A stretch of DNA of 64,000 nt from Schlegelella_A sp038231215 (GCA_038231215.1 JBBRLS010000012.1:29786-93785); one strand, 5' to 3'; positions 7,525 to 16,594 are shown, counted from the first letter of the stretch. The notes: generated by a model not told the origin, from the sequence alone. Translations and numbers: made by a program.

Positions 7525-9189
7525 ATGGCTCAGTACGTCTTCACGATGAATCGCGTGGGCAAGATCGTTCCGCCCAAGCGCCAGATCCTCAAGAACATCT
7601 CGCTCTCGTTCTTTCCCGGCGCCAAGATCGGCGTGCTCGGCCTGAATGGCTCGGGCAAGTCGACGCTGCTCAAGATCATGGCCGGCATCGATCACGACAT
7701 CGAGGGCGAGGCGACACCGATGCCCGGACTCAAGATCGGCTACCTGCCGCAGGAGCCGGTCATGGACCCGACGCAGACCGTGCGCCAGGCCGTCGAAGAA
7801 GGCATCGGCGGCGCGCTCGCGGCGAAGAAGCGACTCGACGAGGTCTACGCCGAATACGGCGAGCCCGACGCCGACTTCGACAAGCTCGCCGCCGAGCAGG
7901 CCGAGCTCGAAGCGACGATCGCCGCGGCCGGCAGCGAAAACACCGAGATGCAGCTCGAGATCGCCGCCGACGCCTTGCGCCTGGCGCCCTGGGACGCCGT
8001 CATCGGCAAGCTCTCGGGCGGCGAGAAGCGCCGCGTCGCTCTCTGCCGCATGCTGCTCTCCAAGCCCGACATGCTTCTCCTCGACGAGCCGACCAACCAC
8101 CTCGACGCCGAAAGCGTCGACTGGCTCGAGCAGTTCCTGCTGCGCTTCCCGGGCACCGTCGTCGCCATCACCCACGACCGCTACTTCCTCGACAACGCGG
8201 CCGAGTGGATCCTCGAGCTCGACCGTGGCGCCGGCATTCCGTACAAGGGCAACTACAGCCTCTGGCTGGAGCAGAAGGAAGCGCGCCTGGAGCAGGAGCA
8301 GAAGACCGAGGACGCACGCACCAAGGCGATGAAGAAGGAGCTCGAGTGGGTGCGCTCGAATCCGAAGGGGCGCCAGGCGAAGAGCAAGGCGCGCCTTGCG
8401 CGATTCGAGGAGCTCTCCGACGTCGACTACCAGAAGCGAAACGAGACCAACGAGATCTTCATTCCGGTCGCCGAGCGGCTCGGCCACGAGGTGATCGAGT
8501 TCGAACACGTCAGCAAGAGCTTCGGCGATCGCCTCCTCATCGACGACCTCAGCTTCAAGGTGCCGGCCGGCGCGATCGTCGGCATCATCGGCCCGAACGG
8601 CGCCGGCAAGTCGACGCTGTTCCGGATGATCGCCGGCAAGGAGAAGCCTGACAGCGGCACCGTGAAGATGGGCTCGACCGTGAAGATGGCCTTCGTCGAG
8701 CAGAGCCGCGAAGAGCTCGAGAACGACAAGACCGTCTGGCAAGACGTGTCGGGCGGTCTCGACAACCTCGTCGTCGGCAAGTTCGTGATGCCGAGCCGCG
8801 CCTACCTCGGCAAGTTCAACTTCAAGGGCAACGACCAGCAGAAGCTGGTCGGCAACCTGTCGGGCGGCGAGCGCGGCCGTCTGCACCTGGCCAAGACGCT
8901 GATCGCGGGCGCCAACGTGCTGATGCTCGACGAGCCGTCGAACGACCTCGACGTCGAGACGCTGCGCGCGCTCGAGGACGCGCTGCTCGAGTTCGCCGGC
9001 TCGATCATGGTGATCAGCCACGACCGCTGGTTCCTCGATCGCATCGCCACGCACATCCTTGCCGCCGAGGGCGACTCGAAGTGGTTCTTCTTCGACGGCA
9101 ATTACCAGGAATACGAGGCCGACAAGAAGAAGCGCCTCGGCGAAGAGGGCGCCAAGCCGAAGCGGCTGCGCTTCCGGCCGATGCACTGA
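7525..9189 (+). CDS. ettA: energy-dependent translational throttle protein EttA (ABC-F)
   Basis: 554 residues, the standard EttA length, starting MAQYVFTMNRVGK. Two ABC ATPase domains: the first with GLNGSGKST, LSGGEKRR and LLDEPTNHLD, the second with GPNGAGKST, LSGGERGR and MLDEPSNDLD. An arginine/lysine-rich interdomain linker (KKELEWVRSNPKGRQAKSKA read in part) and no membrane segments place it in ABC-F. EttA binds the ribosomal E site and couples the first elongation step to the ATP/ADP ratio. Single gene, divergent from the 110-aa unknown. Confidence 0.95.
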   Translation: MAQYVFTMNRVGKIVPPKRQILKNISLSFFPGAKIGVLGLNGSGKSTLLKIMAGIDHDIEGEATPMPGLKIGYLPQEPVMDPTQTVRQAVEEGIGGALAAKKRLDEVYAEYGEPDADFDKLAAEQAELEATIAAAGSENTEMQLEIAADALRLAPWDAVIGKLSGGEKRRVALCRMLLSKPDMLLLDEPTNHLDAESVDWLEQFLLRFPGTVVAITHDRYFLDNAAEWILELDRGAGIPYKGNYSLWLEQKEARLEQEQKTEDARTKAMKKELEWVRSNPKGRQAKSKARLARFEELSDVDYQKRNETNEIFIPVAERLGHEVIEFEHVSKSFGDRLLIDDLSFKVPAGAIVGIIGPNGAGKSTLFRMIAGKEKPDSGTVKMGSTVKMAFVEQSREELENDKTVWQDVSGGLDNLVVGKFVMPSRAYLGKFNFKGNDQQKLVGNLSGGERGRLHLAKTLIAGANVLMLDEPSNDLDVETLRALEDALLEFAGSIMVISHDRWFLDRIATHILAAEGDSKWFFFDGNYQEYEADKKKRLGEEGAKPKRLRFRPMH

Positions 9190-9292
9190 GCACGGATCGA
9201 GACTTTTGCCGGTATCGAGAACCAATCGCCCGCCGTACCATCGAACGCGCGTTTTCGATCCTTTCCCGCTCCTTTCGTCGAGGACCTGCCGC

Positions 9293-12085
9293 ATGTCCAC
9301 GCCCCTCTCGTCGCTGGCCCGCGTTCCCGGGCTGATCGTCGCCGCCGCCGTCGTGCTGACGGGCTGCACGACGTTCCAGACCTTCGTCACAGGCGGCAAC
9401 GGCGCGCCCGCACCGGCCGGTGGTGCTTCGGCACCGGTCGGCGCGGTCGGCCCCGGTGGGGCCGCCTCGGGCCTGCGCCCGCCTGGCGCGCCACCAGTCG
9501 CCGCCGCACCGGGCGCGCTGCGTCCCTTCGCCGAGGTGATCAAGGATGCCAAGCGCAGCGACGGCACGATCGCCATCTGGCAGAAGGACGACAAGATCTG
9601 GTTCGAGCTGAAGCCCGAAGACTTCAACCAGCCCTTCTTCCTGTCGACCAAGTTGAAGAGCGGCATCGGCGAGCGCAGCTTCTTCGGCGGACTGATGGAA
9701 GAGAGCGGCATCATCGAGTTCCGCCGCATCTACAACCAGGTGCAACTGGTCTGGCGCAACATCGGCTACTTCGCCAAGCCGGGCACGCCCGAGGCTTACG
9801 CCATCGAGGCCGGCTTCTCGCCGAGCCTGCTTGCCAGCGCGCCGGTGCTGAGCCTGCCCGAGCCCGAGCGCAAGTCGGTGCTGGTCGAGGCGAACCAGCT
9901 CTTCCTCGCCGACCTGCTCGGCCTCGGCATGGACCTGCAGCGCAGCTATCGCCAGGGCTACTCGTTCGACGCGCGCAACTCGGCGATCACCAAGGCCCGC
10001 GCGACGCCCGACCTGCTCGTCCTGGAGGTGCTCGGACATTACGCGACGGCATCGATCTCGGTGCCGCAGCCGGGCTCGCCGCCCGGCGTGCCGCAGCCTT
10101 CCGCGCCGCGCTCGGTGCCCGATCCGCGCAGCCTCTTTTTCGGCATCCACTATTCGATCGCGCGACTGCCGGCCGAGCCCATGCACGGGCGCAAGGCCGA
10201 CCCGCGCGTCGGCTACTTCGAGAGCGACCGACTCGACTTCAGCAACGACCTGCAGCGCACGCCGCGGCAGCGCTACGTCAATCGCTGGCGGCTCGAGAAG
10301 AAGGACCCGGATGCGGCGCTCTCCGAGCCGGTCAAGCCGATCGTCTACTGGATCGACAAGACGGTGCCATTCAAATACCGGCCGGCGATCACCGCCGGCG
10401 TGCTCGAATGGAACAAGGCCTTCGAGAAGATCGGCTTCAAGGACGCGATCCGCGTCGAGGTGCAGCCCGACAACGCCGACTTCGACACGCTCGATTTCGG
10501 CGTCGCCTCGATCCGCTGGATGACGAACGCGTCGCCGACCTTCGGCGCGATCGGCCCGAGCCATGTCGACCCGCGCAGCGGCGAGATCCTCGACGCCGAC
10601 ATCGGCATCGAGAGCCTGTTGTCGCGCAACCTCCGAGCCACGCGCTCGCAGATCCTCTCGGCGACCGGCATCGACAACCCCTTCGGCAGCGGCGATGTCA
10701 CGCCCGAGCAGCGCGCCCTGCTGATGAGCGGTCGCGTCTGCACCTACGGCGAGCTCGCCGCGGAGCAACTCAGCTACGCCACCGACGTTCTCGAGGCGCG
10801 CGGCGAACTCGACCCCGACAGCCCTGAAGCCGAGGCCTTCGTCAACGCCTACCTCAAGGACACGACGATGCACGAGGTCGGCCACACGCTGGGCCTGCGC
10901 CACAACTTCCGCTCGTCGCGCGTCTATACGCAGAAGCAGCTCGCCGACCCGGTCTTTACCAGGGAGAACGGCATCACCGGCTCGGTGATGGAGTACGCGC
11001 CGATCAACCTCAACTCGGCCGACGAGCCGCGCGAGCGCTACGGCACGCCGTTCAACGACACGCTCGGCCCCTACGACTACTGGGCCATCGAATACGCCTA
11101 CAAGCCGCTGCCTTCGGGCGCGACCGCCGCCGACGAGAAGCTCGTGCTCGAGAAGGTCGCTGGCCGCAGTGCCGAGCCTTTGCTGGCCTACGGCACCGAC
11201 GAAGACAACTTCCTCGGCATCGACCCCGAGACGCTGCAGTTCGACCTCGGCAGCGACGTCATCGTTTTCGCCAGGAAGCGCATCGCCATAGCCCAGGAGC
11301 TGCTCAAGCGCCAGGAGTCGCGCACGCTGCGTGCCGACCAGGACTACAACGTCCTGAAGCGCTCGGTAAGCTACGCGATCCGCGACGTCGCCCGCGCTGC
11401 CAACGTGCTGTCGCGGCAGATCGGCGGCGTGCGCACGGTGCGCGACGCGCCGGGCACCGGCCGCGATCCGCTGACGCCGGTGCCGGTGGCCGATCAGCGC
11501 GAGGCGCTCGATCTCATCACCGGCAGCCTGCTCTCGGCCGAAAGCCTGCGCGTCTCGCCGGCCCTGCAACGCAAGCTCGGCACTGACTTCAGCGAGCGAC
11601 TCGATGCCTTGCGCGGCGGCGAAGGTTCGGCACAGACAGACTACTCGCCTTCGGAGCAGGTGCTCGGCCTGCAGAAGGCGCTGCTCGCTGTGCTGATGAG
11701 CGACACCGTGGCGACGCGCCTGCTCGAAAGCAGCGAGAAGGCGCCGGCCGGCACGGGTCGCGCCCTGCGCATGCCCGAGCTCTACGGTCGGCTGACGCAG
11801 GCTGTATGGAGCGAGCTCGACGGTCGCGGCGACATTGCGACGCTGCGCCGCGAAGTGCAGCGCGATCACGTCAACCGCATGGCCGGCATGCTGCTGCGCC
11901 CGGGCGCCTCGACGCGCGCCGACACGCGCAGCATCGTCCGCGTCCAGGCCAAGGCGCTGCTCGAGCGGATCCGCGTCGCCAGCCGTCGCGACGGCCTGAG
12001 CGAAGAAGCGCGCGCCCATCTCGCCGACAGCGCCGACACGCTCGAACAGGCGATCGGCGCCAGGCTGCAGCGCACCGGCGCCTGA
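9293..12085 (+). CDS. zinc-dependent metalloprotease lipoprotein (DUF5117/DUF4953 family)
   Basis: 930 residues. A lipoprotein signal (MSTPLSSLARVPGLIVAAAVVLTGC, read in parts) puts the lipid-attached Cys at 25. A DUF5117-like N-terminal region (WQKDDKIWFELKPEDFNQPF) leads to the gluzincin-type zinc site HEVGHTLGLRHNF near residue 527, with two His ligands and the catalytic Glu, then GSVMEYAPIN as a Met-turn-like segment. This places it in the DUF5117/DUF4953 zinc metalloprotease group, large periplasmic or surface enzymes of unknown substrate. ATG 9293 is the only start giving a signal peptide. It is monocistronic and followed by a strong hairpin. Confidence 0.85.
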   Translation: MSTPLSSLARVPGLIVAAAVVLTGCTTFQTFVTGGNGAPAPAGGASAPVGAVGPGGAASGLRPPGAPPVAAAPGALRPFAEVIKDAKRSDGTIAIWQKDDKIWFELKPEDFNQPFFLSTKLKSGIGERSFFGGLMEESGIIEFRRIYNQVQLVWRNIGYFAKPGTPEAYAIEAGFSPSLLASAPVLSLPEPERKSVLVEANQLFLADLLGLGMDLQRSYRQGYSFDARNSAITKARATPDLLVLEVLGHYATASISVPQPGSPPGVPQPSAPRSVPDPRSLFFGIHYSIARLPAEPMHGRKADPRVGYFESDRLDFSNDLQRTPRQRYVNRWRLEKKDPDAALSEPVKPIVYWIDKTVPFKYRPAITAGVLEWNKAFEKIGFKDAIRVEVQPDNADFDTLDFGVASIRWMTNASPTFGAIGPSHVDPRSGEILDADIGIESLLSRNLRATRSQILSATGIDNPFGSGDVTPEQRALLMSGRVCTYGELAAEQLSYATDVLEARGELDPDSPEAEAFVNAYLKDTTMHEVGHTLGLRHNFRSSRVYTQKQLADPVFTRENGITGSVMEYAPINLNSADEPRERYGTPFNDTLGPYDYWAIEYAYKPLPSGATAADEKLVLEKVAGRSAEPLLAYGTDEDNFLGIDPETLQFDLGSDVIVFARKRIAIAQELLKRQESRTLRADQDYNVLKRSVSYAIRDVARAANVLSRQIGGVRTVRDAPGTGRDPLTPVPVADQREALDLITGSLLSAESLRVSPALQRKLGTDFSERLDALRGGEGSAQTDYSPSEQVLGLQKALLAVLMSDTVATRLLESSEKAPAGTGRALRMPELYGRLTQAVWSELDGRGDIATLRREVQRDHVNRMAGMLLRPGASTRADTRSIVRVQAKALLERIRVASRRDGLSEEARAHLADSADTLEQAIGARLQRTGA

Positions 12086-12092
12086 TCCGGGC

Positions 12093-12117
12093 GGCCGGTC
12101 CCCGCGGGGGCCGGCCG
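12093..12117 (+). terminator. hairpin after the zinc-protease gene
   Basis: GGCCGGTCCCC (12093-12103) pairs with GGGGGCCGGCC (12107-12117), an 11-bp stem with one G-U pair and a 3-nt CGC loop, 7 bp after the stop codon. The U-tract that would follow is poor (GTGCTTC), so it may be a partial or Rho-assisted terminator. It separates the protease gene from the lytS promoter region. Confidence 0.55.
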
Positions 12118-12141
12118 TGCTTCAGCGTCGGCTTCCGGCGC

Positions 12142-12184
12142 TTCGTCGCACCGGCGTCCGTCGGGCGGCGCGTCGGGCTATCGT
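12142..12184 (+). promoter_or_regulatory. possible LytTR-type site and -10 element upstream of lytS
   Basis: TTCGTCGCA at 12142-12150 is the same 9-mer, in the same orientation relative to transcription, as the promoter-proximal repeat upstream of the two small exported-protein genes at 14096 and 16809. A TATCGT hexamer follows at 12179-12184, one base closer than in those two promoters. Only one good repeat is present. If this hexamer is a -10, the transcript would begin at or next to the lytS ATG (12192), i.e. essentially leaderless. Suggestive of autoregulation, not proven. Confidence 0.3.
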
Positions 12185-12191
12185 TCGGGGC

Positions 12192-13298
12192 ATGAATACG
12201 GCGCACTCCGAGAGCCCCGCCTTTCGCCCCGTCTGGCAGGAAATTCTCGGCACCCTGACCTGGAAGCGTGCCGCGCTGTCGGCCCTGCTGGCGCTGCTCG
12301 TCGCGACGCTGTTGAATCCGATCTTCTCGGTGCCTTTCGGCGTTCTGGTCGGCCGCATGATCTTCATCGCGGCGGTGCTGCTGCTCGCCTTCGGCGCGGC
12401 CGGAGCCTGGCATCCGCGGCGGATGCCGCCGTGGCTGGCGCAGGTGCTGGCGGTCGTGGCCGCAGCGCCCATCGCGACCTTGCTCGCCTATCTGCCGAGC
12501 GTCGACGGCGACCTCACGAAGATGCTGGCCCACGAGGGCCGGCTATGGGGCTTCATCGACATCACCGTGACGGTGCTCGTGATCGCGCCGCTGCTCGCGC
12601 TGGGCTCGCTCTACCGGCAACGCGACGCTCAGGCGCGTGCGGCGCAGCTCGCCTTTGCGCTCGAGCGAAGCACGCTGGAGAAGGAAGCGCTCGACGCGCG
12701 CCTGAAACTGCTGCAGGCGCAGATCGAGCCGCACTTTCTCTTCAACACGCTGGCCAACGTGCAGGCCCTCGTCGAGTCGGGATCGGCGCAGGCGGCGCCG
12801 GTGCTGAAGAGCCTGATCGCCTACCTGCGCGCCGCCATGCCGCGCCTGCAGTCGGGCGCCTCGACGCTCGCCAACGAGATCGCGCTGGTGCGCGCCTACC
12901 TCGAGTTGATGCGCATGCGCATGCCCGACCGGCTCGCGTTCTCGATCGATGTTCCCGAGGACATCGCGGCCCGCGAATTCCTGCCGATGAGCGTGCTGAC
13001 GCTGGTCGAGAACGCCGTGCGCCACGGCATCGACCGGGGCGAAAGCGGCGGCCGCATCGACATCAGCGCCCGGCGCGAGCCGGACGGCCGATCGATCCGC
13101 ATCGTCGTCGCCGATACCGGCGCCGGCATGAGCGAGTCGGCCGTGCCGGGCACCGGCCTCGCCAACCTCGAAAGTCGGCTGCGCGGACGCTTCGGCGCCG
13201 CAGCGCGGCTCGAACTGCACGAGGCCCAGCCGCACGGGCTGAGCGCCGAGATCGTGTTTGCGTCGGAAGTCGGACCCGCCGGCGAAGCTGCGCCGTGA
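12192..13298 (+). CDS. LytS/AlgZ-type sensor histidine kinase
   Basis: 368 residues. Four predicted membrane segments (about 28-48, 52-72, 82-102 and 122-142) with hardly any periplasmic domain, so it may sense a signal within the membrane. A His_kinase (PF06580) core follows: LLQAQIEPHFLFNTL with phosphoacceptor His181, NxLxxAxxHG-like VENAVRHGI, then a compact HATPase with DTGAGM and GTGLANLESRL. Start ATG 12192 (MNTAHSESPAF). Its stop overlaps the GTG of the regulator (GTGA), the usual arrangement for this pair. The kinase class fits the LytTR output domain of its partner. Confidence 0.9.
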   Translation: MNTAHSESPAFRPVWQEILGTLTWKRAALSALLALLVATLLNPIFSVPFGVLVGRMIFIAAVLLLAFGAAGAWHPRRMPPWLAQVLAVVAAAPIATLLAYLPSVDGDLTKMLAHEGRLWGFIDITVTVLVIAPLLALGSLYRQRDAQARAAQLAFALERSTLEKEALDARLKLLQAQIEPHFLFNTLANVQALVESGSAQAAPVLKSLIAYLRAAMPRLQSGASTLANEIALVRAYLELMRMRMPDRLAFSIDVPEDIAAREFLPMSVLTLVENAVRHGIDRGESGGRIDISARREPDGRSIRIVVADTGAGMSESAVPGTGLANLESRLRGRFGAAARLELHEAQPHGLSAEIVFASEVGPAGEAAP

Positions 13299-14074
13299 AC
13301 GATCCGACCGCGCTCATCGCCGACGACGAGCCCTTGCTGCGCGAGAGGCTGCGCACCCACCTGGCGCGGCTCTGGCCGGAGTTGCGAGTGGTCGCCGAGG
13401 CTCGCAACGGGCGCGAGGCGATCGAGCTCTTCGAAACGCATTTGCCGCAGGTCGCCTTCCTCGACGTGCACATGCCTGGCCTGAACGGCATCGACGCGGC
13501 GCGCTCCATCGCGCGGCGTGCGGAGATCGTCTTCGTCACCGCGCACGAGCACTACGCGGTGCAGGCCTTCGAGCATGGCGCGATCGACTACATCGTCAAG
13601 CCGTTCGAGGAATCGCGTCTTGCCGACTCGGTGGCGCGCCTGAAGGTGCGGCTGGCGGCACCACCTTCAGCGCCCTTGCCCGGCTTCGATACCGTGCTCG
13701 AAAAGCTGGCGGCCGAGCTCGAGCTGCGCGGCGGCTCGGCGCGGCCGAAGTATCTGCAATGGATTCGCGCCTCGGTGGCGCAGAGCGTGCGACTGATTCC
13801 GGTCGAGCAGATCGCCTTCTTGCGCTCCGACGAGAAGTACACGCTGGTCGTGTGGGAGGGCGGCGAGGCGCTGATCAGAAGGCCGATCCGCGAGCTCGCC
13901 GACGAGCTCGATCCGGACAGCTTCGCGCAGATCCACCGATCGGTGATCGTCAACCTGCGTCAGGTGGCGCAGGTCGATCGCGGCTTCAACGACACCGCCG
14001 AAGTGCGGCTCAAGGGGCGGCGCGAAGTGCTCCCCGTGAGCCGCAGCTTCCTGCACGTCTTCAGGCAGATGTGA
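13295..14074 (+). CDS. LytTR-family response regulator
   Basis: 259 residues. Receiver domain at 5-120 with acidic pocket DDE (10-12), phosphoacceptor Asp57 in FLDVHMPG and Lys in YIVKPFE. A LytTR DNA-binding domain follows at about 155-259 (VEQIAFLRSDEKYTLV, FAQIHRSVIVNLRQV). The GTG start at 13295 overlaps the kinase stop. LytTR proteins bind tandem direct repeats about two helical turns apart, and such repeats lie upstream of the small genes at 14096-14362 and 16809-16985 (see those promoters). It is convergent with the first of them. Confidence 0.92.
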   Translation: MNDPTALIADDEPLLRERLRTHLARLWPELRVVAEARNGREAIELFETHLPQVAFLDVHMPGLNGIDAARSIARRAEIVFVTAHEHYAVQAFEHGAIDYIVKPFEESRLADSVARLKVRLAAPPSAPLPGFDTVLEKLAAELELRGGSARPKYLQWIRASVAQSVRLIPVEQIAFLRSDEKYTLVVWEGGEALIRRPIRELADELDPDSFAQIHRSVIVNLRQVAQVDRGFNDTAEVRLKGRREVLPVSRSFLHVFRQM

Positions 14075-14075
14075 A

Positions 14076-14093
14076 AAGGCCCGCGGGCCGCTT
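14076..14093. terminator. short bidirectional hairpin between lytR and the small exported-protein gene
   Basis: The palindrome GGCCCGCGGGCC at 14078-14089 is flanked by AAAA on the left and CTT on the right, directly after the response-regulator stop codon and 7 bp from the stop of the convergent gene. The stem is short and has no proper loop, so efficiency is doubtful. Confidence 0.35.
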
Positions 14094-14095
14094 CG

Positions 14096-14362
14096 TTACT
14101 CGACGCGGTGCGGCTCGCTGTCCAGGCCTTCGAAGGCGATCCGGGTCGTGGCGTCGCGGCGTCCGGTGATCTCCACCGTCGGCAGCGTCACCACCTCGAG
14201 TGTCGCGGTGCGGTGCGCCACGATCGTCACCTGGGGCATCGTCACGACTGGCGCTTGCGGCTGCGCAGAGGCACGGGCGCCGAACATCTCCGAGCCGATT
14301 GCCGCCGTGCCACCGGCCAGAAGGCTGAAGGTCAGGACGGCGGAAAGGATGTTGTCGGACAT
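14096..14362 (-). CDS. small exported protein with two LPxVxI-type repeats (88 aa)
   Basis: Starts at ATG 14362 behind GGGAGA. An N-terminal hydrophobic segment (MSDNILSAVLTFSLLAGGTA) and an ASA-Q junction near residue 33 suggest export or a membrane anchor. The mature part has two related units 18 residues apart: VVTMPQVTIVAHR (39-51) and VVTLPTVEITGRR (57-69), then an acidic tail. The second unit recurs near the C-terminus of the 58-aa protein at 16809-16985. No enzyme motif or cysteine. The LPTVEI-x-GRR phrase faintly resembles TonB-box/plug sequences; this may be coincidence. Convergent with lytR and probably under its control (see promoter 14411-14494). Function unknown. Confidence 0.78.
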   Translation of the reverse strand: MSDNILSAVLTFSLLAGGTAAIGSEMFGARASAQPQAPVVTMPQVTIVAHRTATLEVVTLPTVEITGRRDATTRIAFEGLDSEPHRVE

Positions 14363-14410
14363 GATGTTCTCCCGGTTCACTCGGCGCACCGAACTCGATG
14401 CGATGACGGC

Positions 14411-14494
14411 ACTGTAGATGGCGCATACGCCGCTTCATGGCGCGTTGCGACGAACCGGAGCTTTGCTGCGACGAGGGGCGCACCGCGCCGACGA
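14411..14494 (-). promoter_or_regulatory. LytTR-type promoter of the 88-aa exported-protein gene
   Basis: On the minus strand a TACAGT hexamer (14416-14411) is a plausible -10; no -35 match is found at 17 bp (CATGAA), as expected for an activated promoter. Upstream lie three direct repeats with core CGACGA (plus-strand reading) starting at 14448, 14469 and 14489, i.e. 21 and 20 bp apart, the proximal one being TTGCGACGAA at 14445-14454. The same hexamer-to-repeat distance (29) and the same 21/20 spacing occur at 17028-17111. Two-turn direct repeats are what LytTR regulators such as AgrA, VirR and AlgR relatives recognise. Confidence 0.6.
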
Positions 14495-14533
14495 ATGGCA
14501 CCGTACGCGCGGCGAATGCCCGCTGCCAACGCC

Positions 14534-16594
14534 TCAGACGCCTTCCGACTGCCGCGTTTCGTCGAACAGCGAGGGCCTGAAGACCGCCGATTCCTGGCGG
14601 TCGTTGATCGCCCACAGCAGGAGCGCGCGGGCCGACATCGGCTTGGCGAAGAGAAAGCCCTGCAGCTCGTCGCACTGCATGCCCTCGAGCACCTGCTGCT
14701 GGCGCTGGTTCTCGACGCCCTCGGCGACGACCTTCAGGCCGAGCGCGTGGGCCAGCTTGATGACGGCGTCGACGACCGCGCGCGCATCGGCGCTGTGCTC
14801 GAGATCCATGATGAAGCTGCGGTCGATCTTCAATTCTTCGGCCGGGAGCTTGCGCAGGTAGCTGAGGCTCGAATAGCCGGTGCCGAAGTCGTCGATCGAC
14901 AGATGCGTGCCCAATTCGCCGAGGCGGCGGAAGGTCGCCTGCGTCGTCTTGGTGTCTTCCATCGCCGCCGATTCGGTGATCTCGCAGGTCAGCAGCGACG
15001 GGTGGATCTTGTATTGCTCGAGTGCGCCGGTGATGCGCTCGACGATGTCGTCCTGGCGCATCTGGTGCGCCGAGAGGTTGATGGCGACGCGCATGCGCAA
15101 GCCCTTGTCGCGCCACTGGCGGCTCTGCCGGCACGCGTCCTCGATGACCCAGTTGCCGATCTGGCCGATCAGGCCGAAGCGCTCGGCGATCGGGATGAAG
15201 GTGTTGGGCAGCAGCACGCCGCGCGTCGGATGCTTCCAGCGCAGCAACGCCTCGACGGCGGTGACCTTGCCGCTCTTGGCATCGATCTTCGGCTGGTAGA
15301 AGAGCTCGAACTCCTTGGCCGCGACCGCCTTGCGCAAGTCGCGCAGCAGCGTGAACTGGGCCTCGGCGTCGGCGTCCATGGCGGTCGAGTAGAAGCAGTG
15401 GTTCGAGCCGCCGGCGCGCTTGGAGGCGTACATCGCGGCGTCGGCGCGGGCGATCAGCTTGGCGTGGCTGCAGCCGTCGGGATACATGGCGATGCCGACC
15501 GAGCACGAGATCATGACCTCGCGGCCCTCGACCGCGTAGGGATGCGACAGGCCCTGGATCAGGCGCGCGGCGACCTGGGCGACGGTCTCCTCCTCGGTCA
15601 CGTTGGTGAGCAGGAGCAGGAACTCGTCGCCGCCGACCCGCGCCACGACGTCCTTGCCGCGCGACATCGCCTTCAGGCGCTGCCCGACCTGCTCGAGCAC
15701 CAGGTCGCCGATCGAGTGGCCGTAGGTATCGTTGACCGGCTTGAAGCCGTCGAGGTCGATGAAGAGGAGCGCCAGGCGGCTGGCGTTGGCGTCTGCCTTG
15801 GTTGCGGCGGCGGCGAGCCGGTCCTCGAAGTAGACACGCGTCGGCAACTGGGTCAGGCTGTCGACCATCGGCGCGATGGTGACGGCGGCGCGTCGCGAAG
15901 CAGGCTCGTGATCGCGCGCCGGCGGTCCGCCCAGCGCATCGAGCAGCACCACGCCGGTCACCACGAGGGCACCGAGCAGCAGCGCCTCGGTCCATGCCGG
16001 CATCAACACCGACGCCGACGCCGACGCCGGATCGCCGGGCGATGCGGTGGCCAGCGTCAGGAGCAGGGCGCCCAGCGCGGCGCCGGTCGCCCGTGCCGCG
16101 TGGACCTTCCGGCTCGGCTTGAATTCGAGGCCGATCACGACCAGCGCCGTCGCCAGTACGAGGATGGCGACGCTCGGTCCCCACGGTCCGATCGCCGCGC
16201 TGGTGCGAAACAGGCCTGGCGTGGCGAACAGGGTGTGCGCGTAAGCGACGATCAGGGTCAGCAGTGCGAGCCCGGCAAATGCCGGCAGCGTCTTGCGTGT
16301 TCCGGCGACGGCCGTCGCGCCGGCCAGGCCGGCCAGGGCGAGGGCCAGGACGGCGGCGACGAACGAGATGCCGCCTGCCGCGCCACCGGCGGCTTCGGCC
16401 GGCTCGAGAAAGTGGCCCGGCCACCAGACGCCGCTGCCGACGATGACGAGCGCCGCGACCAGCAGCCGCCGGCCGCTCCGCTGGGTGCGGGCCCGCGCCG
16501 CCGCGAAGACCTCGGCGCCGAGCCACAGCAGTGCGGCACTGATCACGAATCCCGCGATACAGGGCAGCAGGCGTTGGCTTTCCAGGAGATTCAT
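14534..16594 (-). CDS. membrane-bound GGDEF-EAL c-di-GMP enzyme with degenerate MHYT-like sensor
   Basis: 686 residues. About six membrane helices occupy residues 8-220, then a GGDEF domain with intact GGDEF (321-325) and an inhibitory I-site RGKD (312-315), then an EAL domain with EAL at 448-450, NLS, EITES, DDFGTGYSSL and KIDRSF. Both catalytic domains therefore look competent for making and breaking c-di-GMP. The membrane part resembles an MHYT sensor (GSGVWWPGHF around 53-62 against GxGIWSMHF; VAYAHTLF near 116-123) but has lost the metal-binding methionines. Start ATG 16594 precedes the first helix. Flanked on both sides by the two small LPTVEI genes, though it lacks their promoter repeats. 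Confidence 0.9.
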   Translation of the reverse strand: MNLLESQRLLPCIAGFVISAALLWLGAEVFAAARARTQRSGRRLLVAALVIVGSGVWWPGHFLEPAEAAGGAAGGISFVAAVLALALAGLAGATAVAGTRKTLPAFAGLALLTLIVAYAHTLFATPGLFRTSAAIGPWGPSVAILVLATALVVIGLEFKPSRKVHAARATGAALGALLLTLATASPGDPASASASVLMPAWTEALLLGALVVTGVVLLDALGGPPARDHEPASRRAAVTIAPMVDSLTQLPTRVYFEDRLAAAATKADANASRLALLFIDLDGFKPVNDTYGHSIGDLVLEQVGQRLKAMSRGKDVVARVGGDEFLLLLTNVTEEETVAQVAARLIQGLSHPYAVEGREVMISCSVGIAMYPDGCSHAKLIARADAAMYASKRAGGSNHCFYSTAMDADAEAQFTLLRDLRKAVAAKEFELFYQPKIDAKSGKVTAVEALLRWKHPTRGVLLPNTFIPIAERFGLIGQIGNWVIEDACRQSRQWRDKGLRMRVAINLSAHQMRQDDIVERITGALEQYKIHPSLLTCEITESAAMEDTKTTQATFRRLGELGTHLSIDDFGTGYSSLSYLRKLPAEELKIDRSFIMDLEHSADARAVVDAVIKLAHALGLKVVAEGVENQRQQQVLEGMQCDELQGFLFAKPMSARALLLWAINDRQESAVFRPSLFDETRQSEGV

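Noticed and set aside
7522..9729. Open frame of about 735 codons on the minus strand opposite ettA
   Set aside because: The plus-strand frame is unmistakable EttA with both ATPase sites; the antisense frame has no domain and runs across the intergenic region.
9014..12019. Open frame of about 1000 codons on the minus strand opposite the zinc-protease gene
   Set aside because: It mirrors the protease codons, is dominated by Arg/Ala/Val/Gly/Asp-rich low-complexity sequence, and shows no motif. Long antisense frames are expected at this GC content.
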